Source: Caryophanales bacterium UBA4691 (lineage in GTDB: Bacteria > Bacillota_I > Bacilli_A > RFN20 > CAG-826). Taken from it: a stretch of 51,757 nucleotides of DNA. Position 1 is the first letter of the stretch. Each line of letters begins with the position of its first letter. Shown piece by piece: positions 43,539 through 51,757 of this stretch. The translations under genes and the position numbers were made by a program. The notes under the pieces were generated by a model. That model worked only from the letters and a program-made list of their open reading frames with translations. It made no database searches and was not told the origin of the DNA. The DNA is taken from the NCBI GenBank assembly GCA_002404865.1, contig DHKP01000030.1:1-51757 (forward strand), read 5' to 3'.

Positions 43539-44399
43539 CTAATCATTCGCGTTTGCTCCGCCGACCACTTCGGTGATTTCCTGAGTGATGGCGTTTTGTC
43601 TCGCTTTGTTATATTCAATTCGCAATTTAGAAAGCAGTTCATCGGCGTTATCGTTTGCATTATCCATCGCCGTTCGGCGCATGGCTTGCTCGCTTAATTC
43701 CGATTCGATGAGTCGCCCATAAACCATGGCCACTAGATAACTCGGCATGAGCTCATGAATGAGCGTACGAGGCGATTCATCAAACTCAGGTGGGCAATAC
43801 GACTCCCCGTCCCACGCTTCATAAGGAACTTGCACAGGAAGAAGCTGAAAACTCGTTGGAACGCTTTTGAGGGAATTCACATAGCGAGTGTAAACGATAT
43901 TGATGGAACGGTATTTGCCTTGATTGAATTCCTCTTTCAGTTTTTTGGCTAAGGCGTGAAGGACTTCCATGTCCGTCGATAAATCGATGCAAGCGTATTC
44001 TTGATTGATGTTTTTGAAGGTATCGCTCCGTTCAAAATGGTGTATTCCCTTATTTCCGATTGGGGCAATTTCCTCTTTGGGTGAGACGAAAGTATCAACG
44101 AATTTAAAAAGCTGGTTATTATAGGCCCCACATAAGCCTAGATTGCTTGTGATCACGATATAAAGTGATTTTTCCGCTTTTTCATTCACTTTCGCGTAAT
44201 GGGATGCCGCTAATTTATCGTGAGCGAAAATTACGCCCATCAAAGAAAGGAATTCTTCGCTATATTGTTTCTCTTTCTCATAAGCATCAAGAAAACGCCT
44301 TAGTTTCACCATTGCGATAAGTTCCATCGCTTTGGTGGTCTTTTCGGTATTCTCAATCGAGGTGATTCTATGTTTTGTCTTCACTAGGCCTAAACCCAT
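43539..44399 (-). CDS. atpG: ATP synthase F1 gamma subunit
   Basis: The rotating stalk of F1. 286 residues with the N-terminal helix KTKHRITSIENTEKTTKAMELIA and a C-terminal helix containing RRTAMDNANDNADEL, both characteristic. Its ATG overlaps the atpA stop by 1 nt. Confidence 0.97.
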   Translation of the reverse strand: MGLGLVKTKHRITSIENTEKTTKAMELIAMVKLRRFLDAYEKEKQYSEEFLSLMGVIFAHDKLAASHYAKVNEKAEKSLYIVITSNLGLCGAYNNQLFKFVDTFVSPKEEIAPIGNKGIHHFERSDTFKNINQEYACIDLSTDMEVLHALAKKLKEEFNQGKYRSINIVYTRYVNSLKSVPTSFQLLPVQVPYEAWDGESYCPPEFDESPRTLIHELMPSYLVAMVYGRLIESELSEQAMRRTAMDNANDNADELLSKLRIEYNKARQNAITQEITEVVGGANAND

Positions 44400-45907
44400 T
44401 ATTTGCTCCTCATAGATTTAAAATCCTCAATCGCGCGAGTAAGCGATTCGCTATTTTTTTCATCAAATGCTTTCTTTTCAATGAGTTCCTTAACAATTTC
44501 TTTATGCGAATCGTTGATGTAATCGAACAAATCTTCGAGGAAAGAAGAAACTTCTTCAATTGGCAAATCGTCCAAATAACGATTTTTGACCGCATAAAGT
44601 TCGATCACTTCCTTTTCCATTGGAAGAGGTTTGAAGTTAACTTGCTTTAAAGCCTCCATTACAACCGCACCATGAGCGAGAATTTTTTTGGTTTCTAAAT
44701 CAAGATCGCTACCAAACTGGGAGAAAGAAAGGTTTTCGTTATAGTTAGCGAGCTCAATTTTTAATCCGCTTGCGACTTGCTTCATGCACTTAAATTGAGC
44801 GGCACTACCTACACGGGAAACGGATAAACCGCTATCGACCGCTGGTCTTTGGCCACTTGTAAAGGCATCACTCATTAAGAAAATCTGACCATCGGTAATC
44901 GAAATGACGTTAGTTGGAATATAAGCGCTAATATCTCCTGCCTGAGTTTCGATAATTGGAAGCGCGGTAATAGATCCACCTCCATATTGTTTCGAAAGTT
45001 TGCATGCTCTCTCGAGTAAACGGCTGTGTAAATAGAAAATATCGCCTGGATAAGCTTCTCGTCCTGGTGCCCGACGTAAAAGCAAGGACAAAGTACGATA
45101 AGCTACGGCATGTTTTGAGAGGTCATCAAAAACAATGAGGACATCTTTCCCTTGTTCCATCCATTCTTCCGCCATAGCCATCCCGGCAAATGGGGCGATA
45201 TATTGTCGTGGGGCTGGTTCACTTGCTGAAGCATTCACCACCGTCACATAATCAATGCAGCCAAATGTTTTGAGCTTACTAACCGTAGAAGCGACCGAGC
45301 TATTCTTTTGCCCTATAGCGACATAAACGCAGTTAACGCCTTTTCCTTTTTGATTGATAATCGTATCGATCGCGATGGAAGTCTTCCCAGTCTGACGGTC
45401 ACCGATAATAAGTTCGCGCTGCCCACGGCCGATTGGAATCATGCTATCAATGCATTTAATGCCGGTCTCTAAAGGCGTATTGACGCTTTCGCGAGTCATA
45501 ACCCCTGGAGCGATTCGCTCAATTGGACGAGTTTTTTTCGTGTGGATCGGTCCTAATCCATCAATTGGCAGACCAAGTGGAGAGACAACGCGACCAAGGA
45601 GTTCATCACCGACAGGAACTTCTGCGACTTTATGGGTTCGTTTGACCGTATCTCCTTCTTTAATAAGGATATCTTCTCCTAATAATACCGCTCCGACACT
45701 ATCAAGATTTAAGTTCATGACCATTCCTATAACGTCATGTGGGAAAAGCAAAAGTTCGCCTAACATGGCACTTTTAAGCCCGAAGATGGTAGCAATTCCG
45801 TCCCCAACGCTGATGACTGTGCCTACATCATCGCTTTCAATCGCGCCTTCGAATGATTTGATTTGCTCTTTGATAAGCGCGCTCATTTCCTCAGTTACGG
45901 TTTTCAT
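44399..45907 (-). CDS. atpA: ATP synthase F1 alpha subunit
   Basis: Non-catalytic nucleotide-binding subunit of F1. The start at 45907 (502 residues) has GGAAG 8 nt upstream; a GTG two codons earlier is less likely. The P-loop GDRQTGKTS, LIVFDDLSKHAVAYR and the GSITALPIIETQAGDISAY region are intact. The gene starts inside the last codons of atpH, an overlap of 17 nt. Confidence 0.98.
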   Translation of the reverse strand: MKTVTEEMSALIKEQIKSFEGAIESDDVGTVISVGDGIATIFGLKSAMLGELLLFPHDVIGMVMNLNLDSVGAVLLGEDILIKEGDTVKRTHKVAEVPVGDELLGRVVSPLGLPIDGLGPIHTKKTRPIERIAPGVMTRESVNTPLETGIKCIDSMIPIGRGQRELIIGDRQTGKTSIAIDTIINQKGKGVNCVYVAIGQKNSSVASTVSKLKTFGCIDYVTVVNASASEPAPRQYIAPFAGMAMAEEWMEQGKDVLIVFDDLSKHAVAYRTLSLLLRRAPGREAYPGDIFYLHSRLLERACKLSKQYGGGSITALPIIETQAGDISAYIPTNVISITDGQIFLMSDAFTSGQRPAVDSGLSVSRVGSAAQFKCMKQVASGLKIELANYNENLSFSQFGSDLDLETKKILAHGAVVMEALKQVNFKPLPMEKEVIELYAVKNRYLDDLPIEEVSSFLEDLFDYINDSHKEIVKELIEKKAFDEKNSESLTRAIEDFKSMRSK

Positions 45908-46460
45908 TGTCACTACTTCCTTTCGCTACTTTTAATAATTCTTTTCGTAGTCCTTCAATCTTGTTTTCTAAGCTCCCGTCGAATACTTTCCCATCAACGA
46001 ATACCTTTACGCCTCCTAATAAAGAAGGCTCGATTCGTTCTTTCAAAACAATTTCTTTTCCGATTCGTTTGCTTAGCGTTTTCTCTAAAGAAACAAGCTC
46101 CTCGTGCGATAAGGGCGATGCACTATAAGCGATTCCTTCTTCTTTTCCGAGCGCTTCGTTTGCGAATTCGTTGAAAGAAAGGACTATCTCATCGAATTTC
46201 GGGAAAAGCCTTTTGTTTACTAAAACTTTTAAAAAAGGAGAGAGATGTTTTAATGATTTCCCATATAGTTCATCGACGATGAGATATTGCTTCTCTTTAG
46301 GGAGCGCATAACTAGAAAGAAAAACAAGCAAATCCTGGTTCTTTTCTAAATCTTTCTTCACTCCTTCTAACGCTTTTTGATAAGAAATGAGTTCGTTTTT
46401 ATCGTTACCGACTAGCTCAAAGAGAGCCCTTCCATAACTAGAGTAGCGAGAATCAGGCAT
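45891..46460 (-). CDS. atpH: ATP synthase F1 delta subunit
   Basis: Links F1 to the peripheral stalk. The start at 46460 gives 189 residues; GGAG lies 7 nt upstream, whereas the ATG at 46475 precedes that site. The helical N-terminal domain (RYSSYGRALFELV) and the C-terminal segment SLLGGVKVFVDGKVFDGS match the OSCP/delta family. It overlaps atpF at the start and atpA at the end. Confidence 0.95.
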   Translation of the reverse strand: MPDSRYSSYGRALFELVGNDKNELISYQKALEGVKKDLEKNQDLLVFLSSYALPKEKQYLIVDELYGKSLKHLSPFLKVLVNKRLFPKFDEIVLSFNEFANEALGKEEGIAYSASPLSHEELVSLEKTLSKRIGKEIVLKERIEPSLLGGVKVFVDGKVFDGSLENKIEGLRKELLKVAKGSSDNENRN

Positions 46461-47022
46461 GGTCCTTCTCCTCATTTACGTCTTTCACAAAATTCTCAAG
46501 GAAACGACGATTATCTTTTTCATCAATATTGCGTTCCAAAACTTTTTTGGAAGCGTCCATCGCGACATTGACGATTTCTTCTTGGATGGCGAGTCTGCTT
46601 TTTTCTTCCGCTTGTTTAATAGCAATGTCGGCATCTTGTTGCTTCTTTAAGGCTTCTTTCTTGGCTTCACCAACAATAACATCGGCTTGTTTAGAAGCAT
46701 CCACTTTGGCCTTTTGAATGATTTCGTTAGCTTCTGTCTTTGCATCAATAATGAGTTGATTGCTTTCTTTGACCTTCCGTTCGTTGATCTCTTTGGCAGC
46801 CTCGCTATCGCGGAGGTTATGCTCAATATAGTCTTTTCTGGCATTAACGTATTTTCGAATCGGTTTATAAGCAAAGAAATAAACCACAACGAAAAGAACG
46901 ATAAGCGCCAAAAAGTTGATGAGCCAACTCCAAAAATTCGGGAAGAGTTTCTTTAAAAAGTCTTCAGGAGTGAAAGGAGCGCTCGCATCATCGAGAAGAA
47001 AAGCGATATTTAGTAAGCGCAT
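46453..47022 (-). CDS. atpF: ATP synthase F0 b subunit
   Basis: Peripheral stalk. The start at 47022 has AGGGG 7 nt upstream and gives 189 residues; the longer frame overlaps atpE. A membrane helix at about residues 29-51 (SWLINFLALIVLFVVVYFFAY) is followed by a long charged helix rich in Ala, Lys and Glu that forms the dimeric stalk. About 20 residues precede the helix. Confidence 0.95.
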   Translation of the reverse strand: MRLLNIAFLLDDASAPFTPEDFLKKLFPNFWSWLINFLALIVLFVVVYFFAYKPIRKYVNARKDYIEHNLRDSEAAKEINERKVKESNQLIIDAKTEANEIIQKAKVDASKQADVIVGEAKKEALKKQQDADIAIKQAEEKSRLAIQEEIVNVAMDASKKVLERNIDEKDNRRFLENFVKDVNEEKDHA

Positions 47023-47038
47023 ATCTTTACCCCTAAAA

Positions 47039-47266
47039 CTACATGACAAAGATAATCAAAATGGCGACGAGTAAGCAATAAATAGCGGTAGACTCGTCTA
47101 GAGCGGTACCGATAATCATTACTTGTTGCAATTTTGGCTGCATTTCTGGATTACGACTCATGCCGTCAATCGCGTGAGAAATGATTAAGCCCTCACCAAT
47201 TGCGCTCAAGCATCCGAAGGCAACAGCGATTGCTGCAGCGATTGCCCTTAAACCTAAATCAGTCAT
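47039..47266 (-). CDS. atpE: ATP synthase F0 c subunit, Na+-type two-carboxylate site
   Basis: Forms the membrane rotor ring. 75 residues in two helices. The outer-helix ion site reads D57-E58-S59-T60-x-x-Y63, the Na+-type E-S-T-x-x-Y pattern of Ilyobacter. The inner helix has E25 in AIGEG where Ilyobacter has Q32; the spacing of 33 between the two residues is the same. Two carboxylates of this kind are known from the Na+-driven Fusobacterium ring. The loop is MSRNPEMQPKL. I infer Na+ coupling. Confidence 0.95.
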   Translation of the reverse strand: MTDLGLRAIAAAIAVAFGCLSAIGEGLIISHAIDGMSRNPEMQPKLQQVMIIGTALDESTAIYCLLVAILIIFVM

Positions 47267-47269
47267 ATT

Positions 47270-48136
47270 TTAACCTCCTATGACCACTTCTTTATTATTC
47301 TTCGCTTTTACTTTGACCACGTCATCGCGAGTGAGAAGTTTAGCTTCGATCTCTTCATCGCTCGGCCGTTCTTGCGCCATCCATAAGGCACTAAGCGTTG
47401 TGAAGACGGTGGTCTGCACATAAGCAGAGAATAAACCAAAATAAAGATTCAAAATGCCTATCGGTATAGGCGAAAGGAAAATATCTGTCCATAGTGTTGT
47501 TTGGTTAATATCCCAGCTTGGCCAGTAATTCAAAGCAGCTATATCGCGAAGTGGCCCCCACATTTTCCCCGATAGATTCCCTAAAGACCATTGAACGATG
47601 CCATCAATAATTGTGCCGCTTAAGCAGTTACCGAACATACGCATGCAGGTGGAAATAATCGGAGTCCACATCGTAATCAAGTTAATCGGAAGCCAAACGA
47701 TGAACGGTTCGATATAACGATGAAAATAATGAAGCTTTTGATAGCGAATGGCGGTCACTTGGATCATAACAAACATGATAAGCGACAAAGAAACGGTAAC
47801 TCCAATATAGTCAATCATACTAGGAAGACCAAATAGAGCGGTGTTAAAGCCAATAAACAAATAGGGGAATAGAGCCATAAAATAGCCCGTCATCCCTTCG
47901 GCATGACGACCCATTGTGCTATGAACGAATTTGTTTGTGAAGTCATACCACCATTCGCCCAAAAACAAAATCCCCTTTGGTCGCTCTAGGTATTTCTTTT
48001 TCTTCATTGCTATAGTAAAAACAATGCCGCAGACAATCGCAAAAACAATCAAAATTGCAATAAGAAGCAATGAAACATAAACCGGAGCGTCAATTTCCCA
48101 GTCAAAGAGATGGGCAACCCTATCAGAAAAAGTCAT
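47270..48136 (-). CDS. atpB: ATP synthase F0 a subunit
   Basis: Stator channel subunit for ion entry to the c ring. 288 residues, about six membrane helices. The essential arginine is R166 in STCMRMFGNCLSG. The C-terminal QTTVFTTLSALWMAQE is the last conserved helix. A hydrophilic tail of about 30 residues is longer than usual. It lies 3 nt before atpE and overlaps the atpI-like gene by 4 nt. Confidence 0.96.
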   Translation of the reverse strand: MTFSDRVAHLFDWEIDAPVYVSLLLIAILIVFAIVCGIVFTIAMKKKKYLERPKGILFLGEWWYDFTNKFVHSTMGRHAEGMTGYFMALFPYLFIGFNTALFGLPSMIDYIGVTVSLSLIMFVMIQVTAIRYQKLHYFHRYIEPFIVWLPINLITMWTPIISTCMRMFGNCLSGTIIDGIVQWSLGNLSGKMWGPLRDIAALNYWPSWDINQTTLWTDIFLSPIPIGILNLYFGLFSAYVQTTVFTTLSALWMAQERPSDEEIEAKLLTRDDVVKVKAKNNKEVVIGG

Positions 48137-48579
48137 TTGGTCTCCTTACTTTCTATTTCCTTCTTTGCAGCAATGAAATGAGAAACAAGAATCAATGCAG
48201 GGAGAGGGAAATAAGATAGAGCCACCGCAAATACGTTAAAAGCGCTGAATCCACCAAGCCATTCACTTTTGAAAGTGCAAATGGCAGAAAAAATAATAAG
48301 AGCTGCAAAAATCAGATAGCGAATGAAACTAGACACTAAACCAATTAGCGTCGTGGAACCTTTCGCGGGGCTATTCGGATCGAGTATGACTTTAGAAAAA
48401 CGAACCAATAAAACGTAATTCAACAAGGTTGCCATCCCCCCAATCAGCCAACCGAGCGGCCAGCTACCGGCATTAAAAAACATCAAAGGGAGAAGGCAAA
48501 GGAAAACGAAGAGCTCAATAAAAGCCAAAATAAAAAAATTCTTTTTCTCAATCGGGAGCTTATTGAACCAATCTCTCAT
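48133..48579 (-). CDS. AtpI-like membrane protein, first gene of the ATP synthase operon
   Basis: 148 residues with four membrane helices (about 16-36, 42-62, 77-102 and 110-137). The size, helix number and position before atpB match AtpI, an accessory factor thought to help c-ring assembly or Mg2+ supply. Direct sequence similarity is weak by eye, so the call rests mainly on context. GGAAGGAAAGG precedes the ATG. Confidence 0.7.
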   Translation of the reverse strand: MRDWFNKLPIEKKNFFILAFIELFVFLCLLPLMFFNAGSWPLGWLIGGMATLLNYVLLVRFSKVILDPNSPAKGSTTLIGLVSSFIRYLIFAALIIFSAICTFKSEWLGGFSAFNVFAVALSYFPLPALILVSHFIAAKKEIESKETK

Positions 48580-48614
48580 TGCAAAACCTTTCCTTCCCTT
48601 TAGGGAATAATCAC

Positions 48615-48643
48615 ATAGTAGGTGCGTTTAAGTGCTTTGTCAA
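48615..48643 (-). promoter_or_regulatory. ATP synthase operon promoter
   Basis: On the minus strand a perfect TTGACA (48638-48643), a 17-nt spacer and TACTAT (48615-48620), about 36 nt before the atpI-like ATG. The remainder of the 263-nt divergent region is AT-rich with no other clear element. Confidence 0.75.
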
Positions 48644-48785
48644 TCCAACATTGCGGAAAAAATAAGATGATTTTCAACATTTGTATATAAAATGTAATTT
48701 TTCTAATTTATCCGCATTTAATTCTGGCTGGTTTTAACGCTCTTTTTATTGTGCTTTCTCCGTAAATTTACCATTCTGAAAGCGG

Positions 48786-48814
48786 TTGCAAGATACAAAA
48801 TAAAATACTATGAT
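48786..48814 (+). promoter_or_regulatory. Promoter of the uridine-kinase-like gene
   Basis: TTGCAA (48786-48791), a 17-nt spacer and TATGAT (48809-48814). AGGAG (48831-48835) then lies 7 nt before the ATG at 48843. Confidence 0.7.
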
Positions 48815-48842
48815 AGGCAATCCTTAATTTAGGAGTACATCT

Positions 48843-50489
48843 ATGTCCTTCACCATCAAAATCAACGCTAAAGAAATTCGTCTAGAAAAGAAAACTGAGC
48901 TTTTGGACTTACTAAGCGAAGAAGATAAGAAAAAATATTACTGCGCGAAAGTGAATAATCGCGTTCGTGAACTCACTTATGAAGTCTATTATGATGCAAC
49001 GATCGAATTTTTAACGCTTTCCGACCATGAAGCGATGAAAATTTATGAAGCTTCGCTCCGCTACGTTTTCGCGATGGCTTTCGCTAGGGCTTACCCCAAT
49101 ACAAAAATCCGTTTTTCTTACGACGTCTCCCGTTGTATTAGCATTCACCTATTGTCGCCTGGAATCAGCGCCACAACCGCAATGTTGCTGAGAATCAATC
49201 ACGAAGTGGAAAGCATCGTCAAGGCGGATTACCCCTTGAAACGTTTGGTGGTCAGTAACGAAGAAGCAAAAAAGATTTACGAAGAAAAAGGTTTTATCGA
49301 CAAAGAAGCAATCCTAGAATATCGCCCCGAGAAAACGGTTCATCTATATGAATGCGATGGCTATTTGGATTATATGTACAGTCATATGGTTCCAAGCACT
49401 GGGTATCTAACTTCATACAAACTAAAGCTATATGCACCTGGTTTTTTGCTCCAATATCCACGAAGCGAATGCAATGGAAAAATCCCCGAATTCGAAGACG
49501 CCCCCACTTATAATCGCACGTTAAAAGAAAGCCACGACTGGGCAAAAACCGTTGGGACGGATACCATCGCACGAATCAATGAAGAAATCGAGACGGCTGG
49601 CCCAATCGAATTTATTAATCTTTGCGAAGCGCGCCATAACCGCCAACTAGCAGAACTTGGCCAATTAATCGAAGATGATATCGAGGATATACGCCTCATT
49701 TGCATTGCTGGCCCTTCTAGCTCTGGAAAAACGACCTTTGCCAATCGTTTAAGAATCGAACTATTAAGCCGCGGCATAAAACCAATTCGCATTTCTATCG
49801 ATGACTACTATAAAGAAAGGAAAGACATTCCGTTAAGCGAAGATGGCGAACCTGATTTAGAAAGCATTCAAGCGCTTGATATCGAAGCTTTTAACCAAAA
49901 TATGCTCGATCTCATTAACGGAGAGACAGTCACCTTGCCTCATTTCGATTTTGGTATTGGAAAAAGAGTCAACGGCAGAACCCTAAAGGTGGGAAAAGAG
50001 GAGCCGATTATCATTGAAGGGATACACGCTTTGAACGATGAATTAACCATTTCTATCCCAAAATCCAATAAATTCAAAATTTTCATTTCCCCGCAAGCTC
50101 AGATAAATTTAGACGATCATAACCCCTTAAGCCTTACGGATTTGCGCTTAGTCCGTCGGATTGTTCGTGACAAAAAATTCCGCAATTCCCCAGCGGAAGA
50201 GACGTTAAGCATGTGGCCGAAGGTCCGCGCAGGCGAATTCAGATGGATTTATAGCACGCAAGAAGGAAGCGACTATGTTTACAATTCCTTTTTGCCTTAC
50301 GAACTCCCCGTCATGAAGAAATACGCGATGCCACTCCTTTCCTCCATCGATAAAGAAAGCGTCTATTATCCTGATGCTCAGCGACTACTTCACATGTTGA
50401 AATTCTTCATCGACATGAGTGATGAATGGGTGCCTAGCAATTCCTTGATGCGCGAATTTATTGGTGGTAGCTGTTACGCAGACGTATAA
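48843..50489 (+). CDS. Uridine-kinase-like P-loop kinase with N-terminal TGS-type domain
   Basis: 548 residues in the known fused architecture: a ubiquitin-like TGS-type domain (about 1-60), a region resembling the second additional domain of threonyl-tRNA synthetase (about 60-220), and a phosphoribulokinase/uridine-kinase domain from about 283. The P-loop is AGPSSSGKTTF (289-299), followed by ISIDDYYKER and IIIEGIHALND. Members are annotated as nucleoside kinases; the substrate and the reason for the tRNA-synthetase-like half are not settled. A good promoter and AGGAG precede it. Confidence 0.9.
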   Translation: MSFTIKINAKEIRLEKKTELLDLLSEEDKKKYYCAKVNNRVRELTYEVYYDATIEFLTLSDHEAMKIYEASLRYVFAMAFARAYPNTKIRFSYDVSRCISIHLLSPGISATTAMLLRINHEVESIVKADYPLKRLVVSNEEAKKIYEEKGFIDKEAILEYRPEKTVHLYECDGYLDYMYSHMVPSTGYLTSYKLKLYAPGFLLQYPRSECNGKIPEFEDAPTYNRTLKESHDWAKTVGTDTIARINEEIETAGPIEFINLCEARHNRQLAELGQLIEDDIEDIRLICIAGPSSSGKTTFANRLRIELLSRGIKPIRISIDDYYKERKDIPLSEDGEPDLESIQALDIEAFNQNMLDLINGETVTLPHFDFGIGKRVNGRTLKVGKEEPIIIEGIHALNDELTISIPKSNKFKIFISPQAQINLDDHNPLSLTDLRLVRRIVRDKKFRNSPAEETLSMWPKVRAGEFRWIYSTQEGSDYVYNSFLPYELPVMKKYAMPLLSSIDKESVYYPDAQRLLHMLKFFIDMSDEWVPSNSLMREFIGGSCYADV

Positions 50490-50503
50490 ATTCTTCCAAG
50501 TCT

Positions 50504-50532
50504 AAAAAGCGTCTTTGCGAGGACGCTTTTTT
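50504..50532. terminator. Bidirectional terminator after the uridine-kinase-like gene
   Basis: Stem AAAAAGCGTC / GACGCTTTTT (50504-50513 and 50522-50531) with an 8-nt loop. T-runs on both strands serve this gene (+) and the convergent gene ending at 50534 (-). Confidence 0.9.
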
Positions 50533-50533
50533 A

Positions 50534-51685
50534 TTAATTTTCCAAAGGATTTTTCGGAGGGAGTTCGTCTTTTTTTCCGCTCGAAACTAAAACTTCAAAC
50601 CGGTGTTTTTCTAAATTATATGCAGCTAAAAGTTCCCCAAAATATAGATTTCGCATGGCAAGATACCGTTCTTGCTCTTCTTTTTTGACAGTAGATAAAT
50701 ACAAAGAGGAAAATACCTTTTCCAAGCGGAAGAACGATTCATATAAATTCAAAATCGTGATGAGATAGAAATAATTTTTCCGACTATAGATCAATAAAGG
50801 CGAACTATGGGCGATTTCGCTACTCATTTCGTAAACTTTCGCGTATTGTCTTAGCTCCGCAATCCGCTGAACACCATCACGGAAATTCAGTTTAAATTCG
50901 ACATTATTCGCTACACCAGGAATAGCCAAAAGCCAACCATATTCGATGTAGCGTTTCATGTCTTTGCTCTTTAAATCCGCTTCTTTCATCCCTTCTTTGA
51001 TTTTAACGAAAGTCGCGTCGGTTTCTTCTTTATTGAGCCCGCCACGGAAAGCAACCGCATAGCGGAGATGCGCTAAGTATTTTTCAATAACGGGTTGCCC
51101 ATATTTCACCAAAATCGCAAGAATGCATTCGTTTTCATGAAGCGTTCTCCAGGTTGAGAAACCTTCCGTTTCAAAACCTTCGGTCAATAGGTTTACAATG
51201 CATTTCGCCATCGAGAAACCTTTGTTCATGATATCGACGATAAGCGTCTCTTTCGGGTCGCCTTGCTTATAATGCGATAGCATCCCCAAAATAAAATTAA
51301 GATAGAGGGAAATTGTGGAGATTTCGACCAAAAAGCGATTCGCAAACGTGCCCATTTTATAATCAAGATGCTCGTTTGTGAAATACTTATCGACCGCTAA
51401 AGAAATGATAAGCCTTTCGTATTCTTCGTCCTCAAAAAGTTCTTCCGCTTTTTTATCGGGATGGTTCAAACAATAAAACTCATGCTCATTGATGATATAT
51501 AAAATCAAAGGCAAAGAATTAATCGGCACACGCGAAAGAGCATCACTAGAAGAACGCAAATCACTTGCCCCCTCTATCGCATCACAATAGCATCGATAGA
51601 GGAATCCTTCCGCATCTTTATCTTTAAACTGCAAATTCTCGAGATAGAGATGAAACTGCTCTTTTGTTAATCCTTCAAGGTTCAT
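50534..51685 (-). CDS. DUF5677-like protein of unknown function
   Basis: The start at 51685 gives 383 residues; a longer frame from 51736 adds a hydrophobic 17-residue stretch with no ribosome-binding site. The protein is all-helical. GFSTWRTLHENECILAILVKYG (in two adjoining parts) and later YEMSSEIAHSSP resemble the conserved Arg/Glu and S-x-x-x-H motifs of DUF5677, a widespread family sometimes found in defence or mobile regions. Nothing nearby indicates a defence island. TACAAT (51692-51697) lies 6 nt before the ATG, again a leaderless arrangement. Confidence 0.65.
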   Translation of the reverse strand: MNLEGLTKEQFHLYLENLQFKDKDAEGFLYRCYCDAIEGASDLRSSSDALSRVPINSLPLILYIINEHEFYCLNHPDKKAEELFEDEEYERLIISLAVDKYFTNEHLDYKMGTFANRFLVEISTISLYLNFILGMLSHYKQGDPKETLIVDIMNKGFSMAKCIVNLLTEGFETEGFSTWRTLHENECILAILVKYGQPVIEKYLAHLRYAVAFRGGLNKEETDATFVKIKEGMKEADLKSKDMKRYIEYGWLLAIPGVANNVEFKLNFRDGVQRIAELRQYAKVYEMSSEIAHSSPLLIYSRKNYFYLITILNLYESFFRLEKVFSSLYLSTVKKEEQERYLAMRNLYFGELLAAYNLEKHRFEVLVSSGKKDELPPKNPLEN

Positions 51686-51757
51686 ATTTATATTGTAGAA
51701 CATTGAAAAAAATAACGCGAACAAAAGCCGAAGCAAGATAGCGTTTCACCAATGTAG

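Noticed and set aside
50534..51685. A defence island around the DUF5677-like gene
   Set aside because: Its visible neighbour is a nucleoside-kinase-like gene and no integrase, nuclease or toxin gene is present; the window ends just beyond it.

Overview
The window is from an AT-rich, low-GC Gram-positive (Bacillota, Bacilli-like) chromosome. The evidence is the gene content and order. There is a groES-groEL pair behind a CIRCE operator. The run gmk-priA-rsmB-rlmN-prpC-prkC-rpe, with rpmB convergent, is the Bacillus-type order. The F-type ATP synthase operon runs I-B-E-F-H-A-G-D-C, and glgC-glgD-glgA sit together. TGA is used as a stop (for example at the ends of prpC, rlmN, glgD and rpe) and Trp is TGG, so this is not a code-4 Mycoplasma. 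A stripped-down PrkC without PASTA repeats and the shortened core operon suggest a reduced, probably host-associated (gut-type) Bacilli lineage. The exact taxon cannot be fixed from the sequence alone.

Layout. 1-3050: rpsD with a structured leader, a membrane-anchored XRE regulator, and tyrS. 3055-5081: groEL, groES and CIRCE. 5160-14192: an accessory block of three minus-strand genes, encoding a single-pass membrane protein and two very large (about 1,340 and 1,260 residue) exported paralogues of no recognised family. 14401-15405: a LacI-type regulator with phased repeats in its promoter. 15612-19666: coaX, a putative pantothenate ECF S-component, pepV, trmB and ytpR in one minus-strand operon. 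19765-26325: a small membrane protein, leuS and the glycogen genes. 26560-35601: rpmB and the core operon from gmk to rpe. 35777-41692: degV, rqcH, a LicA-like kinase, ppa, a thioredoxin-like lipoprotein and an ATP-grasp ligase. 41716-48579: the ATP synthase operon. 48843-51685: a TGS-domain uridine-kinase-like protein and a DUF5677-like protein.

How the genes relate. Most genes form tight operons with 1-4 nt ATGA, TGATG or TAATG overlaps. Several single genes instead have a -10 hexamer only 6-7 nt before the ATG and no Shine-Dalgarno sequence, which points to leaderless mRNAs. Functional signals worth noting are an AtpE with a two-carboxylate Na+-type site, an RsmB that has lost both catalytic cysteines and its SAM motif, an RqcH lacking the HhH domain, and a core operon without def, fmt, coaBC, rpoZ and rsgA at their usual places.

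The best candidate for undescribed biology is the 5160-14192 exported-protein locus. Its three products share a beta-rich module, and the two giants align with each other in collinear blocks. No tRNA, rRNA, CRISPR array, insertion sequence or prophage was seen. No gene-free stretch exceeds 300 bases.
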